The notes: generated from the letters alone by a model not told the origin. A stretch of DNA of 64,000 nucleotides from Leptolyngbya sp. PCC 6406 (GCF_000332095.2 NZ_KI913949.1:1884511-1948510), one strand, 5' to 3'. Shown: positions 34,766 to 43,387, counted from the stretch's first letter. A program made the numbers and translations.

Positions 34766-35966
34766 TCTCATGGAGGGAAAGATAGCAGGCCTTGCTTTTT
34801 CCCATAGTTGGAGGATCTGAGCTAGCCATCTCCATGAAAGCTCTTTTAGCAGCCTCAATAAGGATCTTTTCTTGAAAAGAAGGTGGAAAATCAATCTTCC
34901 ATCCTTCTTCAGACTTAGCAACAAACGCCGAAAAGGAAGCTAAAATTGGAAAAACAACACCATCTGGAATCTCCAAGATATTGCCGTTCTCGTCACGCTT
35001 AAAAGCGTCTTTGTCTTTTCCTTTTCTGCCTTTAAGTCTAGTACCTTTGAATCCTTGATGAGATTTCCAGCGCAGATATAGATCGTATGCTTCTGGAGCA
35101 ATATCTAAATAAAATTGATAAAGCTCCTTGTAATCATCAATCGTTAACTTGCTATTGCTGCCAAGCTCTTTTTTTGAGTTCGCGATCTCATAAATTTCGC
35201 GAAATTCTTTTAAGCACCTAGCCTTCTGGCTAAAAGCATATGCTTTGCTTGCACTACTTGATTCCTTTCCTTGGCGTAAGTACAGAGAATCAGGAACGAG
35301 GGCTGTAATTACTTGAAGCAACCGTTCTGTTGGTAAATAGTCATCAGAAACGTCTGTCTCCGATTTTTTAAGCTTCAGGCCAGGAAAAGCATCAGTTATC
35401 TTCTTCTCTAGCTCTTCTAATTGGCCTAGACTACCTACTATTGAGATGGCTTCAACACTATTTTGGGAGTTGCGAGCGATAGATGTTTCGGAGATGAGAT
35501 CTTCGTCGTTAGTGACAATCAACTCATAAGTCACATAGATGACTGGCAGATCATCTTCGTTAGCTTGCAGATCTCGGTAAAAATCTCGCAAGACTCCCTG
35601 TGTCTGGGCTCCATTGATGATGCTTGGCCCCTTTAAGGAAAGTCTCTTAGTTTTCTCATCAACGTCATAGCCGCGTGCGACTATGACTACTCCGCCGTTG
35701 AGAACTGGGAAATTATAAGGATAGTTCTCTAACGTATCCTTAATTCTTCGGTGAACGTCAGTAGGGCGTTTTCGCTTCTTACCTTCAACACCCAGAAGAT
35801 AATCTCTAACGTTTTCATCCGTTGGCAACTCTAGCAGAGACGTAGCTGGGACTCGCCCGCACAGCACTCTTCGTCCGTTTACCTCATCCTCAGGACAAGT
35901 TATATTCCTGCAAGAATGGTACTCTAGCTGAAATTGACCGTTCGTATCAGCCGGTTTGCGCGCCAT
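34734..35966 (-). CDS. AIPR-family (abortive phage infection) protein in the dnd island
   Basis: 410 residues from the ATG at 35966, which has AGGAGA upstream. The core YNFPVLNGGVVIVARGYDVD followed by LSLKGPSIINGAQTQGVLRD matches the AIPR signature (LNNG.TI.A ... IVNG.QT). AIPR proteins come from abortive-infection systems and occur in modification islands. DndB, the usual regulator next to DndC-E, has a different DGQHR motif that I do not see here; this gene may take its place. It ends about 230 bp from the XRE gene, tail to tail. Confidence 0.7.
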   Translation of the reverse strand: MARKPADTNGQFQLEYHSCRNITCPEDEVNGRRVLCGRVPATSLLELPTDENVRDYLLGVEGKKRKRPTDVHRRIKDTLENYPYNFPVLNGGVVIVARGYDVDEKTKRLSLKGPSIINGAQTQGVLRDFYRDLQANEDDLPVIYVTYELIVTNDEDLISETSIARNSQNSVEAISIVGSLGQLEELEKKITDAFPGLKLKKSETDVSDDYLPTERLLQVITALVPDSLYLRQGKESSSASKAYAFSQKARCLKEFREIYEIANSKKELGSNSKLTIDDYKELYQFYLDIAPEAYDLYLRWKSHQGFKGTRLKGRKGKDKDAFKRDENGNILEIPDGVVFPILASFSAFVAKSEEGWKIDFPPSFQEKILIEAAKRAFMEMASSDPPTMGKSKACYLSLHEITSLYKSLTS

Positions 35967-36144
35967 ATTAACTTTTCTCCTGTTGTATCGCCCTCTAAGC
36001 GCCGCTGGCCACTGGCCAGGGCAGGACGGATTAACAGATTTAACATAGCACACATATCACGGAAAATGTCTAGTACTCTGAGGAAGAAATTTGTCCACCA
36101 TCGCGCTTGCGCGACAATAGGCGACAGAGATCCGCCCTTGAGGA

Positions 36145-36612
36145 CTAGTCCTCAAGCAGGCTAATGTCAAACAAGTCGCTCACGAATTCACTCTTTTGTC
36201 TCTCTGAGAGTAATAACAGCTGTAGCTGGCTAGTATAATTGCTGGAACCTAGCATAGCTTCTTGAATAATAGATAAACCACCATTTGCATAGCCTTCAAA
36301 TATTTCCACACAGTCGAGTTCACTTCTTTCGCTATTCCCGAGGACTTTAGGGTTTTGAGTCGTACTGACGGCTAATAAGTTTAATATCTGGCTTTTGTTT
36401 CTAGACGCGAAGTGATCCCAAGGTATCGGATCAGGATCTTTACGAGATGCTTCTTCAATAGGAATATACTTATCGCGCTTAACCCCTAAGCATGCAGCGA
36501 ATATCATCAAATCTACATAAGTCTGAAATGGCCCGGTCGATCCCTCCCCCGCCCGCAGCGCCTTCACCAGCTTCGCCTTATCCTTCGCCACCTTAATTCT
36601 GATATCAGCCAT
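36145..36612 (-). CDS. Dnd system-associated protein 4
   Basis: 155 residues. The start MADIRIKVAKDKAKLVKALR followed by FQTYVDLMIFAACLGVKRDK and KDPDPIPWDHF matches the family named dnd system-associated protein 4 from memory. Members occur in PT restriction clusters, where they may support the restriction arm. The first 51-76 bp of this gene are duplicated at 37191-37241 and at 43183-43258. It is followed by the AIPR gene. Confidence 0.75.
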   Translation of the reverse strand: MADIRIKVAKDKAKLVKALRAGEGSTGPFQTYVDLMIFAACLGVKRDKYIPIEEASRKDPDPIPWDHFASRNKSQILNLLAVSTTQNPKVLGNSERSELDCVEIFEGYANGGLSIIQEAMLGSSNYTSQLQLLLLSERQKSEFVSDLFDISLLED

Positions 36613-36643
36613 TTTTCTGTACAGTAAAGAGCAGAAGCAAAAG

Positions 36644-36976
36644 CTAGGTATTCAATATTTCAACAAGCTTAGTAATTATTTCTCCTACCTTGTCAGATGT
36701 AATGCTTCCTGCCTTGTAAAGCAAAATCTTTTTGTCAGCCGTAAAAATTCTGTTAGGGCGGACATTGCTATCGCGTTGCAAGCTTCCAGTCAAAAAATCA
36801 GCCTCAGTCAGTAGAACAGCATATTCATCCCTTACACCCTGGCTTGTAATTTGACAAAGAATCACATCATCGCCTCGCAGATTTGCAATCACCAAAGCCG
36901 GACGTCGCTTCGACTGAGACAAATCTGAAAACGGAAACGGTACTACCACCACATCACCCTTTACAAATCTTGCCAA
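36644..36976 (-). CDS. MazF/PemK-type toxin
   Basis: 110 residues with the MazF/PemK opening FVKGDVVVVPFPFSDLSQSK and then RRPALVIANLRGDDVILCQI. The RPALVI segment and the following strand are the RNase core of the fold. Toxins of this type cut mRNA. The gene overlaps its antitoxin by 16 bp (36961-36976). A copy of the Dnd-protein 4 start lies just beyond the antitoxin. Confidence 0.9.
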   Translation of the reverse strand: MARFVKGDVVVVPFPFSDLSQSKRRPALVIANLRGDDVILCQITSQGVRDEYAVLLTEADFLTGSLQRDSNVRPNRIFTADKKILLYKAGSITSDKVGEIITKLVEILNT

Positions 36977-37155
36977 GCCTCATCCTCCTCCGGCAACAAC
37001 CAATCTTTCTGCAAAGTTGATTCGCTTAGTAAAGCAGTTTCTAAGCTTTCTTGTCCATACTCCAGCCTTAAAAATCTCAAAAAAACTAGCACCTGGTCTA
37101 GAAGATAATTAGGCAAGTGCTCCAATTCTTGCAAAATCAAATCTCTTGGTGTCAT
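36961..37155 (-). CDS. DUF2281-like antitoxin of the MazF pair
   Basis: 64 residues. MTPRDLILQELEHLPNYLLDQVLVFLRFL is the DUF2281 pattern: an N-terminal helix, a short loop and a Leu-rich helix that often precedes MazF or PIN toxins. The acidic tail LPEEDEAWQDL would cover the toxin. Translation is coupled by overlap to the toxin. Confidence 0.82.
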   Translation of the reverse strand: MTPRDLILQELEHLPNYLLDQVLVFLRFLRLEYGQESLETALLSESTLQKDWLLPEEDEAWQDL

Positions 37156-37190
37156 AGTAACTCCCCCTCAAAATTTGATTGAACTTTCGC

Positions 37191-37241
37191 ATTCACCAGC
37201 TTCGCCTTATCCTTCGCCACCTTAATTCTGATATCAGCCAT
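37191..37241 (-). repeat. Duplicated start of the Dnd-associated protein 4 gene (copy 2)
   Basis: 51 bp identical to the first 17 codons of the gene at 36145-36612 (MADIRIKVAKDKAKLVN). The frame stops soon after. It ends at the ATG, the same end as the other duplicate at 43183-43258. Confidence 0.9.
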
Positions 37242-37270
37242 TGTGCTTGAGGAGAGTAGTGGACGTGAGG

Positions 37271-37657
37271 TTATTGGGTAAGGGCGTTTTCGACAGTGGT
37301 GTAGAGAGATTGTACCTGGGCTATAGCCACTTGTCGATTTATCGGCTCATCTACTGCCACTAAAGCATCATAGCGCAACTGCACAGCAAACAAATTAAAC
37401 TCCACTAATTCCCAAAATTCGGAAACATCACACTCTAAATCTTCCAACTCTTGTAATAGTAGACTCAAATCATGAGTGTAAGGAAAGTCCACTGCAAAAT
37501 AGCTAAGCCAAGCCTTCAAAGCCTTTTCTGCTGTCTGCTGTACATGGAACCCGAAAATTTCATCGGCAAAGGTGTCTCGATCTAGCATTCCATACAACGC
37601 CCTCAGATCTCGTAAAGCTGCTTCCAGCAAAATCCTAGCGGCTTCCAGATTTCTCAT
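37271..37657 (-). CDS. HEPN-domain protein, second MNT-HEPN pair
   Basis: 128 residues with the HEPN core EIFGFHVQQTAEKALKAWLS, the usual FH.QQ.AEK.LKA pattern of the MNT partner. A helix bundle follows with THDLSLLLQELE. It overlaps the nucleotidyltransferase gene by 23 bp (37635-37657). It is a different subfamily from the HEPN in the dnd operon. Confidence 0.88.
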   Translation of the reverse strand: MRNLEAARILLEAALRDLRALYGMLDRDTFADEIFGFHVQQTAEKALKAWLSYFAVDFPYTHDLSLLLQELEDLECDVSEFWELVEFNLFAVQLRYDALVAVDEPINRQVAIAQVQSLYTTVENALTQ

Positions 37658-37988
37658 AAATCACTTGTCCCTCTCTGATGGCCCTAGCGATAACATGATT
37701 TTTAGTTTGGCTCCATTCAGCCACCTCGTCAGCGCTATACAGCAGAATGTCAATGGGCAATTTGAATCTAGCCAAGGCTCGCCAAACCTTAGCGGCTTCC
37801 TTACGACGACTCCGGTTAACGCCAAATGGTTTGTTCTCCACAATGAGTAGGTCAACATCAGACTGTTGATTGGCCTCTCCCCTCGCCTGAGAACCAAACA
37901 AAATCACTGTGTCAGGATCGACTTCTCCGACAATCGTATTCGTCATGTCTTGCAGGAGTTCCGCCGTCAATGTAGCTGTTTTGGCCAT
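37635..37988 (-). CDS. MNT nucleotidyltransferase, second MNT-HEPN pair
   Basis: 117 residues from the ATG at 37988 (AAAGGT upstream; an earlier ATG at 38000 is possible). LFGSQARGEANQQSDVDLLIV is the GSxARGxxxxxSDxD motif. Like other MNT enzymes, it probably modifies its HEPN partner. Pairs of this kind are frequent in cyanobacterial islands and are independent of the one in the dnd operon. Confidence 0.88.
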   Translation of the reverse strand: MAKTATLTAELLQDMTNTIVGEVDPDTVILFGSQARGEANQQSDVDLLIVENKPFGVNRSRRKEAAKVWRALARFKLPIDILLYSADEVAEWSQTKNHVIARAIREGQVIYEKSGSR

Positions 37989-38011
37989 AACCTTTACCAT
38001 CCTGATTGCCT

Positions 38012-38095
38012 TTAGTCCAAGGGTAAGACGTATTGCTCTACCGCCACAACTTCCGTCCATCCATAGTCATAGGCACTCGGTTTCAAATACGCCAT
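38012..38095 (-). pseudogene. Short remnant ORF, 27 aa
   Basis: Frame MAYLKPSAYDYGWTEVVAVE plus seven residues, then TAA. It looks like the first residues of a lost gene. It lies between Uma2 and the MNT gene. I cannot name its family. Confidence 0.3.
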
Positions 38096-38107
38096 TTATT
38101 CCTATCC

Positions 38108-38671
38108 TTAGCGCTTTGGCGACAAAACCTGAGCCACCGACAGCGTTACCCCTGCAAACTGAGGCGACTGCAACACCCCATCCACCCCCAGCTCCTCAGC
38201 CTCATACCACCCATCCACCAGCTTTAGCACCGTCACCACCGCCTTTGCCGGGTCAACAATCCAGTATTCAGGAATCCCCCGCGCCGCATACTCAGAGCGT
38301 TTGTAGCGATAATCGCGGTCTTCGTTCTCCTTGCCCGGTGACACCACCTCCACTACCAACAGCGGCGCAGGCATCTCTTCTGTAATCGTGCTGCGACGAC
38401 GACCTGCCAGGGCTGTTACTAGGTCTTCACCAATAATCATTAAATCCGGTAACCGTGCCCGACCCGCCACAATCATCTCGGTCTCATTTCGCCGCACTCG
38501 GTTAAAGGGCAACACCTTCAAAAACTGGGCCATTAAATATCCAGCAACCAGCACATTCCCTTCACTCTCCGGCGGCATTTCAATAATTTCCCCGTCCACA
38601 AATTCGCAGAGAGCTTCCGGGCCATCCTCAAAGCTTAGATAATCCACCAGCGAGAGTTTTGTCGCAACCAT
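38108..38671 (-). CDS. Uma2-family protein in the dnd island
   Basis: 187 residues. LSLVDYLSFEDGPEALCEFV and DGEIIEMPPES open the fold; LPDLMI gives the PD Asp, VVEVVSPGKENEDRDYRYKR the catalytic Glu and Lys, and YAARGIPEYWIVDPAK the final segment. A complete domain with no coiled coil. It lies 62 bp downstream of the SMC-like gene. Confidence 0.9.
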   Translation of the reverse strand: MVATKLSLVDYLSFEDGPEALCEFVDGEIIEMPPESEGNVLVAGYLMAQFLKVLPFNRVRRNETEMIVAGRARLPDLMIIGEDLVTALAGRRRSTITEEMPAPLLVVEVVSPGKENEDRDYRYKRSEYAARGIPEYWIVDPAKAVVTVLKLVDGWYEAEELGVDGVLQSPQFAGVTLSVAQVLSPKR

Positions 38672-38733
38672 CGTCTAATTAACGCTTAACTGCCATCCAC
38701 GCTTGCCCCCATTCTACTCACCCCAATACCCCA

Positions 38734-40785
38734 TCACATCTCCACCTTCACCACCTCCGTCCAAGTAAATTTATTCGGGCTGCGCTTCACCAGCGGATAG
38801 CTACGCCCGTGCCGCTCCATCGCTTCCAACTCAGCATCCTCCTTAGCGGTGTAGTACACCAGCACATACTCCGCCCCCACCGATGGCTCCATCTCCCGCT
38901 CCACCTCATTCAGCCATTGAGTCTTGCTCACCAGCACCACCAATTGATCCGCCAGGGTGGTAATCGCCTCAGCAATGTTGCTGCGGTTCACCGAGTCCAA
39001 ACTGCCAAAGGGCGAATCCATCACAATCGGGAAGCCACCCCCATCGAGCCCAATGGCCGAGTGCTTCTTACTCCAGTAGCGCACCCGCTCAATCACGCTG
39101 CCAATAAAGGCCAGACTCAGAATCTGGTTTTGCCCCGTGGAGGTCGCCACCGTTGCCTCCCCCTCCAAGCTAGGGTCGATCAGCCGCAGCTCATAGTTCT
39201 CCGTCAGCTTCGGCAGGTAGGGCGTAAAGGAAATTCGGCGAAAAATTTCCCGCACCTTCAGTTCCAGCACCGCCCGAAACTTGAGATCCACCCGGTGCTT
39301 GACCTCATTCAGTCGGGCCACCGCATCCTGGGCCGCTTCGATTTGCCGCTTCACACGGGCCTGTTCCTTATCCTTCGCCTTGTGGGCTTTGATTTGCTTA
39401 TCCACCTCCGCGATCGCATCATCCAACCGCTGAATTTCATCCTTCAGCACCGCATCCTCCCGGTGACGGTCGGTGATGGCTTGCTCCGTTGCCTCCAGCC
39501 GCTGCTCAATGCCCTGCACATTCACATCTTCGCTGCCCTTGAGCTGGTCGCGAATATCACTGACTTGGTTTTGCAGACGGACAATGCGCTGACGCAGACG
39601 CTCAATACTGGCCTGCTCTTGGTCAATTTCGGCCCAAAATTCCGGGATCTGCCGCTCCAAGCTTTCCACCTCACCACTCATCTTGATCACGGCTTCTTCC
39701 ACATCCTGCAAGCCCCCCTTCCCCAGCCAGGTCTCAACTTCCCGGCGGTGGGTCGTGCCTGCCGTGAGGTGGGCACCGCAAATACAAGTTTCTTGATCGA
39801 GCAAATCTTGCACAAACTGGCGCTTAATGCCCGCAGGTAGCTCCCCCTTACGCCGCAGATCCGCAGCCAGCTCCTTGAACTGGGTAATGGTGTCGTCCAA
39901 AAACACCATATAGCCCCGCGAAGAAATCGTGCGCCGCAAGCGATCTTCGCTGCGCCCAAGCTGCTGCTCTAGGTTTTCCATTTCATCTTGCAGCGCCTTG
40001 CGCCGCTCCTGAATCTCCTTAACGCTAGCTAGATCCATGAGCTGGGCGTTGTACCGTTGCTTCAGGTCTTCCTGGTCGAGCAAATCCTGGACGATCGCTG
40101 CACGGCGGGTTTCTTTCTGCGCTTTTTCGGCTTCTAGGCTGGCTTTTTCCGTCATCAGCCGCTTGGTTTCGGTGTCGCCAATGTCCCGGAGTTCTTTTTC
40201 CAGTTGTTTGCGGGCATAGTCGAGGTGATTAATGCCCCGCTCCAGCATTTCCACACTCAACAGGGTTTTAATGGCGGTGGCCATATCGGCCCGGTTTTCG
40301 GTTTTGACAATTTGCTCAATGCGCTCCCCGTCAAAGAAGAAGTAGCGGTGCAGGCTAATGGGCAGCACACTGCCAATGGCATCTTCCACCTCGTCCTTGT
40401 CTGGAATGAGCTTGCCGTTAATTTTGAGCTGTAGGGTGCTAGCGCTCTCCGATGACTCACCCTCGGCGGTTTTGGTGCCCAGACAAGACCGCCGCGCCTG
40501 GTATTCTTTGCCGTTGTGCTCAAACAGCACCTCGGCCCAGCATTCCACTTGGCTACCGGGGGCGGTTTCGGCCACGGCGCGGTTGTTGATCAAGGGGCCA
40601 GGGGCAAAGGCGGGGCTGCGCTGGTCATAGAGCACCCAGGTAAACCCGTTAAGCAGGGTGGTTTTGCCCGCCCCGTTGTTGCCATGGATAATTGTGACGC
40701 TGCGGCCATTTTGATGGGCCAGCTCTAGGGCAACCTCGCCCCAAAACTGCCGAAAGTTAAACAGCTTCAGCGACAACAGCTTCAT
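38734..40785 (-). CDS. SMC/Rad50-like ATPase of the PT restriction module
   Basis: 683 residues. Walker A is GNNGAGKTT (35-43), in a DndD-like opening LLSLKLFNFRQFWGEVAL. Long coiled coils (about 190-500) carry a CICGAHL zinc-hook-like turn near residue 332. The ATPase half ends with a Q-rich signature TSTGQNQILSLAFIGSVIER and IVMDSPFGSLD as Walker B. It overlaps the 62-aa gene by 4 bp. This is the restriction-side ATPase; the modification-side DndD is the separate gene at 29312. Confidence 0.8.
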   Translation of the reverse strand: MKLLSLKLFNFRQFWGEVALELAHQNGRSVTIIHGNNGAGKTTLLNGFTWVLYDQRSPAFAPGPLINNRAVAETAPGSQVECWAEVLFEHNGKEYQARRSCLGTKTAEGESSESASTLQLKINGKLIPDKDEVEDAIGSVLPISLHRYFFFDGERIEQIVKTENRADMATAIKTLLSVEMLERGINHLDYARKQLEKELRDIGDTETKRLMTEKASLEAEKAQKETRRAAIVQDLLDQEDLKQRYNAQLMDLASVKEIQERRKALQDEMENLEQQLGRSEDRLRRTISSRGYMVFLDDTITQFKELAADLRRKGELPAGIKRQFVQDLLDQETCICGAHLTAGTTHRREVETWLGKGGLQDVEEAVIKMSGEVESLERQIPEFWAEIDQEQASIERLRQRIVRLQNQVSDIRDQLKGSEDVNVQGIEQRLEATEQAITDRHREDAVLKDEIQRLDDAIAEVDKQIKAHKAKDKEQARVKRQIEAAQDAVARLNEVKHRVDLKFRAVLELKVREIFRRISFTPYLPKLTENYELRLIDPSLEGEATVATSTGQNQILSLAFIGSVIERVRYWSKKHSAIGLDGGGFPIVMDSPFGSLDSVNRSNIAEAITTLADQLVVLVSKTQWLNEVEREMEPSVGAEYVLVYYTAKEDAELEAMERHGRSYPLVKRSPNKFTWTEVVKVEM

Positions 40786-40970
40786 TTGACACTATCCTTC
40801 ACAATTTTGAGCACGTCGGCTCGAATCCGGGGGCGATCGCTGGACAAATTGGCTTTCTCTAGCCGAATCACCTCCCGAATGATCCGCTCCACCGCTGGGG
40901 GAGCCGTGGTGATGGGCGCTTCGATGTCGTCTTGGCTGGGGTTGGAGGGAGAAGCCATGGGATTGATCAC
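40782..40970 (-). CDS. 62-aa DNA-modification-system-associated small protein
   Basis: 62 residues: a Pro/Ser-rich head, then PAVERIIREVIRLEKANLSS DRPRIRADVLKIVKD forming two helices. Small proteins of this kind are annotated as DNA modification system-associated small proteins in other PT islands. It overlaps both neighbours by 4 bp (ATGA), which fixes its start and shows the three are made together. It may bridge the helicase and the SMC-like protein. Confidence 0.7.
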   Translation of the reverse strand: MINPMASPSNPSQDDIEAPITTAPPAVERIIREVIRLEKANLSSDRPRIRADVLKIVKDSVK

Positions 40971-43096
40971 AAATCTAACAAGTCATACCGTTCTTGCAGG
41001 GGATATAGAATTTTACGCGCTGCCCCGGCATTCAGCGCCAGATCGGCAAATTCCACAAATCGGGTCAGCTCCCCCCGCAAGACCCGGCGCTCTATCTGCC
41101 AATAGTCCTCGCCCAAATCCGGGGGCACCACCACCATGTCAAACAGTTCCGCCTGGTGTTTACCCGGCGATCGCCGCAGAATCCGCCCCCGCCGCTGAAT
41201 AAATTGGCGTGGGTTGCTACTGCTGGCCAGGATCACAGCGGTTCGGATGGCGGGGATATCGACCCCTTCATCTAGGCAGCGAATCGCGACCAGTCCCTTG
41301 AGATGGCCTTTCTCAAAGGCATAGCGCAGATCATCCCGTTCCCCCAGGGAGGTCTCGGCGATATAGGGTTCGACCTTGTAGCCCAGACGGTAGTTGAGCA
41401 GTTCCGTCACCGCCTCTAGCTGGCGGCGACTTTCGGCGGTGGTGTCATCTTCTACGGAGCCATCGCCGCAATAGAACAGGGTGTGGTCGGTGTGGAGTCG
41501 GTTTGCCATTAACGCCCTAAGCTGGGTGAGCTTGTTCTCGGCAGTGCAAATGAGCCTAGCCCGCTCAAACAACAGTCGCTCTAAGGCGGTGTTGTCTTGC
41601 CTGCCACCGATGCCCAGGGCGCGGCCAATGGCGGCGGTGAGTTCGGCGTAGCGCTCCACCTCCTCTGGGGTCAGATCGATCAGGATTGGGGTGTAGGTGT
41701 ACTGCACCAGCGCCCCCGCCTGGATGGCATCCTTTAAGGTGAATTCGGGCTCTAGCACGGGGCCAAAATAATCAAAAATGCGATCGCTACCGGCCTGATC
41801 AAAATGGCGCTCTGGGGTCGCCGATAGGGCCAGCCGCAGTTTAATCCTTTCCGGTAAGCAATTGGCTAGGTTCTCGGCCCCCAGGTTGTGGGCTTCATCG
41901 CCAATGATCATCACCAACTGGGGCAGGAACGACAGTTGAGACTGAAGCGAGTCTTGCCGCAGGGTGGCGTTGGTCGTAATGACGGTAACAAAGGGTTGTC
42001 GCCCCCCCATCAGGGCTAATAACTGAGATTGCAGGTCACGCTGCCAGGTTTGCACCCGGTCAAAGGCCAAAATCGGCTGTAGGCCAAACTTGCGGCTTTC
42101 TGCGGCCCACTGGGTGACCAAGTGACGATAGGGACAGACAATGAGCAGGGCTTGCAGGGATTTGTTTTGGGCTTGGCACTTTTGGTAGAGTTCTGCCGCG
42201 ATCGCCAGCGCCGTAATCGTCTTGCCGCTGCCCGTCGCCATCTTCAGTGTGCCCCGTCCCTTGTTCTTGAACCAGTTCGCGATCGCCTGTTGCTGATAGG
42301 GGCGCAGGCTGATCTCCCCAGGCAGCACGGGAACCCCGTTCGAGACGGAAGGGAAATTGGGCTGGGTCACCTCATAATGCCCTGGGGGACTGGCAGCCGT
42401 GGGTTCCCGGTGGGGGGGAGTCGCGGGGCCATAGCGCTGGATCAGCGATCGCGCCACCGCTTCCGGAAAGGTGATCACCTCCACCTGGGGGGTCTGGTCA
42501 TGCCACAACGTCTGAAAGTGCTGGGCCTTTTGTAAAGCCCGCTGACTCACCCGCTGATCCCACGAGCAATAGACATCCAAACACTCAAAGTTATCCACCA
42601 AGGCACTGGCGCTTTCATTGGCAGAGCCAGTAAAGGCCACCACCTGCCCCTCGCCATCCTCAAAAATCCCTAGCTTTTCGTGATAGATCCCCTGTTGGCC
42701 CAGCGTTTTGGGAATCGCCAGCTTGATTTCTAGTAAGCCCCGACTCAGCAACCACGCCAAGGCCCCTAGCCGATCCTGTAGCACCTGGGGCAGCTCCACC
42801 GCTAACTCTCGCAACAGCGCCGCTTCAATCACCGCTTCCCGCTGGCTCAGCCCCTGCTCAATCGCTTGCACATCCGATGCAGACAATTGCGGCGAAGTGA
42901 TTAACCGCATCCGTCCCCCAGAGCGGATAAAGGCCGTCAACCCCTGGGCCACCGCCGCCATGGATGAGCTGGAGAAGAAACCCACCGCCCGGTCATAGGT
43001 CGTAGCCTGCTCCAGACAAGGGATGTAGAAATCTTGAATCAGGCGATCGCGATCGCTGCGATACTCATCCCGAATCTGTAGCGCTTTCAGGCTCAA
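40967..43096 (-). CDS. PT-system restriction protein: PLD nuclease fused to a DEAH helicase
   Basis: 709 residues. The N-terminal phospholipase-D-type half has IYHEKLGIFEDG (His139, Lys141) and FTGSANESASAL (157-162). A superfamily 2 helicase follows: LRPYQQQAIANWF, ATGSGKT (287-293), GDEAHN (DEAH at 400-403), LALSATPERHF and the C-terminal QRRGRILR. This is the architecture of the family called DNA phosphorothioation system restriction enzyme. It should cut DNA lacking the PT mark. The module begins with this gene and is read into the small protein and the SMC-like ATPase. Confidence 0.82.
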   Translation of the reverse strand: MSLKALQIRDEYRSDRDRLIQDFYIPCLEQATTYDRAVGFFSSSSMAAVAQGLTAFIRSGGRMRLITSPQLSASDVQAIEQGLSQREAVIEAALLRELAVELPQVLQDRLGALAWLLSRGLLEIKLAIPKTLGQQGIYHEKLGIFEDGEGQVVAFTGSANESASALVDNFECLDVYCSWDQRVSQRALQKAQHFQTLWHDQTPQVEVITFPEAVARSLIQRYGPATPPHREPTAASPPGHYEVTQPNFPSVSNGVPVLPGEISLRPYQQQAIANWFKNKGRGTLKMATGSGKTITALAIAAELYQKCQAQNKSLQALLIVCPYRHLVTQWAAESRKFGLQPILAFDRVQTWQRDLQSQLLALMGGRQPFVTVITTNATLRQDSLQSQLSFLPQLVMIIGDEAHNLGAENLANCLPERIKLRLALSATPERHFDQAGSDRIFDYFGPVLEPEFTLKDAIQAGALVQYTYTPILIDLTPEEVERYAELTAAIGRALGIGGRQDNTALERLLFERARLICTAENKLTQLRALMANRLHTDHTLFYCGDGSVEDDTTAESRRQLEAVTELLNYRLGYKVEPYIAETSLGERDDLRYAFEKGHLKGLVAIRCLDEGVDIPAIRTAVILASSSNPRQFIQRRGRILRRSPGKHQAELFDMVVVPPDLGEDYWQIERRVLRGELTRFVEFADLALNAGAARKILYPLQERYDLLDL

Positions 43097-43182
43097 GGTG
43101 CAACGCTCAACAGCAGGTTGCCTTCGAGTATAGACAAGGCACTGGAGCAGGGTTCGCAGTTCATAACCTAATGTTCATAAAG

Positions 43183-43258
43183 TCGATCCATCCCCCGCCC
43201 GCAGCGCCTTCACCAGCTTTGCCTTATCCTTCGCCACCTTAATTCTGATATCAGCCAT
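43183..43258 (-). repeat. Duplicated start of the Dnd-associated protein 4 gene (copy 3)
   Basis: 76 bp nearly identical to the start of the gene at 36145-36612, coding MADIRIKVAKDKAKLVKALR and a few more. It ends at the ATG. Sits between the PLD-helicase gene and a Uma2 fragment, near the outer edge of the island. Confidence 0.9.
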
Positions 43259-43264
43259 TCCAAA

Positions 43265-43387
43265 TTAGGGTTGATCATAAATTTCTCCGCGCAAAATCTC
43301 CGCCTTGCGATCGCCCAAAGTCCCCATATCAACCATGGGATGATAATCGTCAATGCTCCACTTCACCGTGGTCAGAGTAGCGACCAT
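43265..43387 (-). pseudogene. Uma2 N-terminal fragment (40 aa)
   Basis: Reads MVATLTTVKWSIDDYHPMVD then MGTLGDRKAEILRGEIYDQP and stop. This is the opening of a Uma2 domain, as in the gene at 14797 (RWTIADYHRM, LLGDRRVELLNG). The ATG follows the TAG of the full Uma2 gene with no gap. The rest of the domain is missing; next comes the Dnd-gene start copy. Confidence 0.8.
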
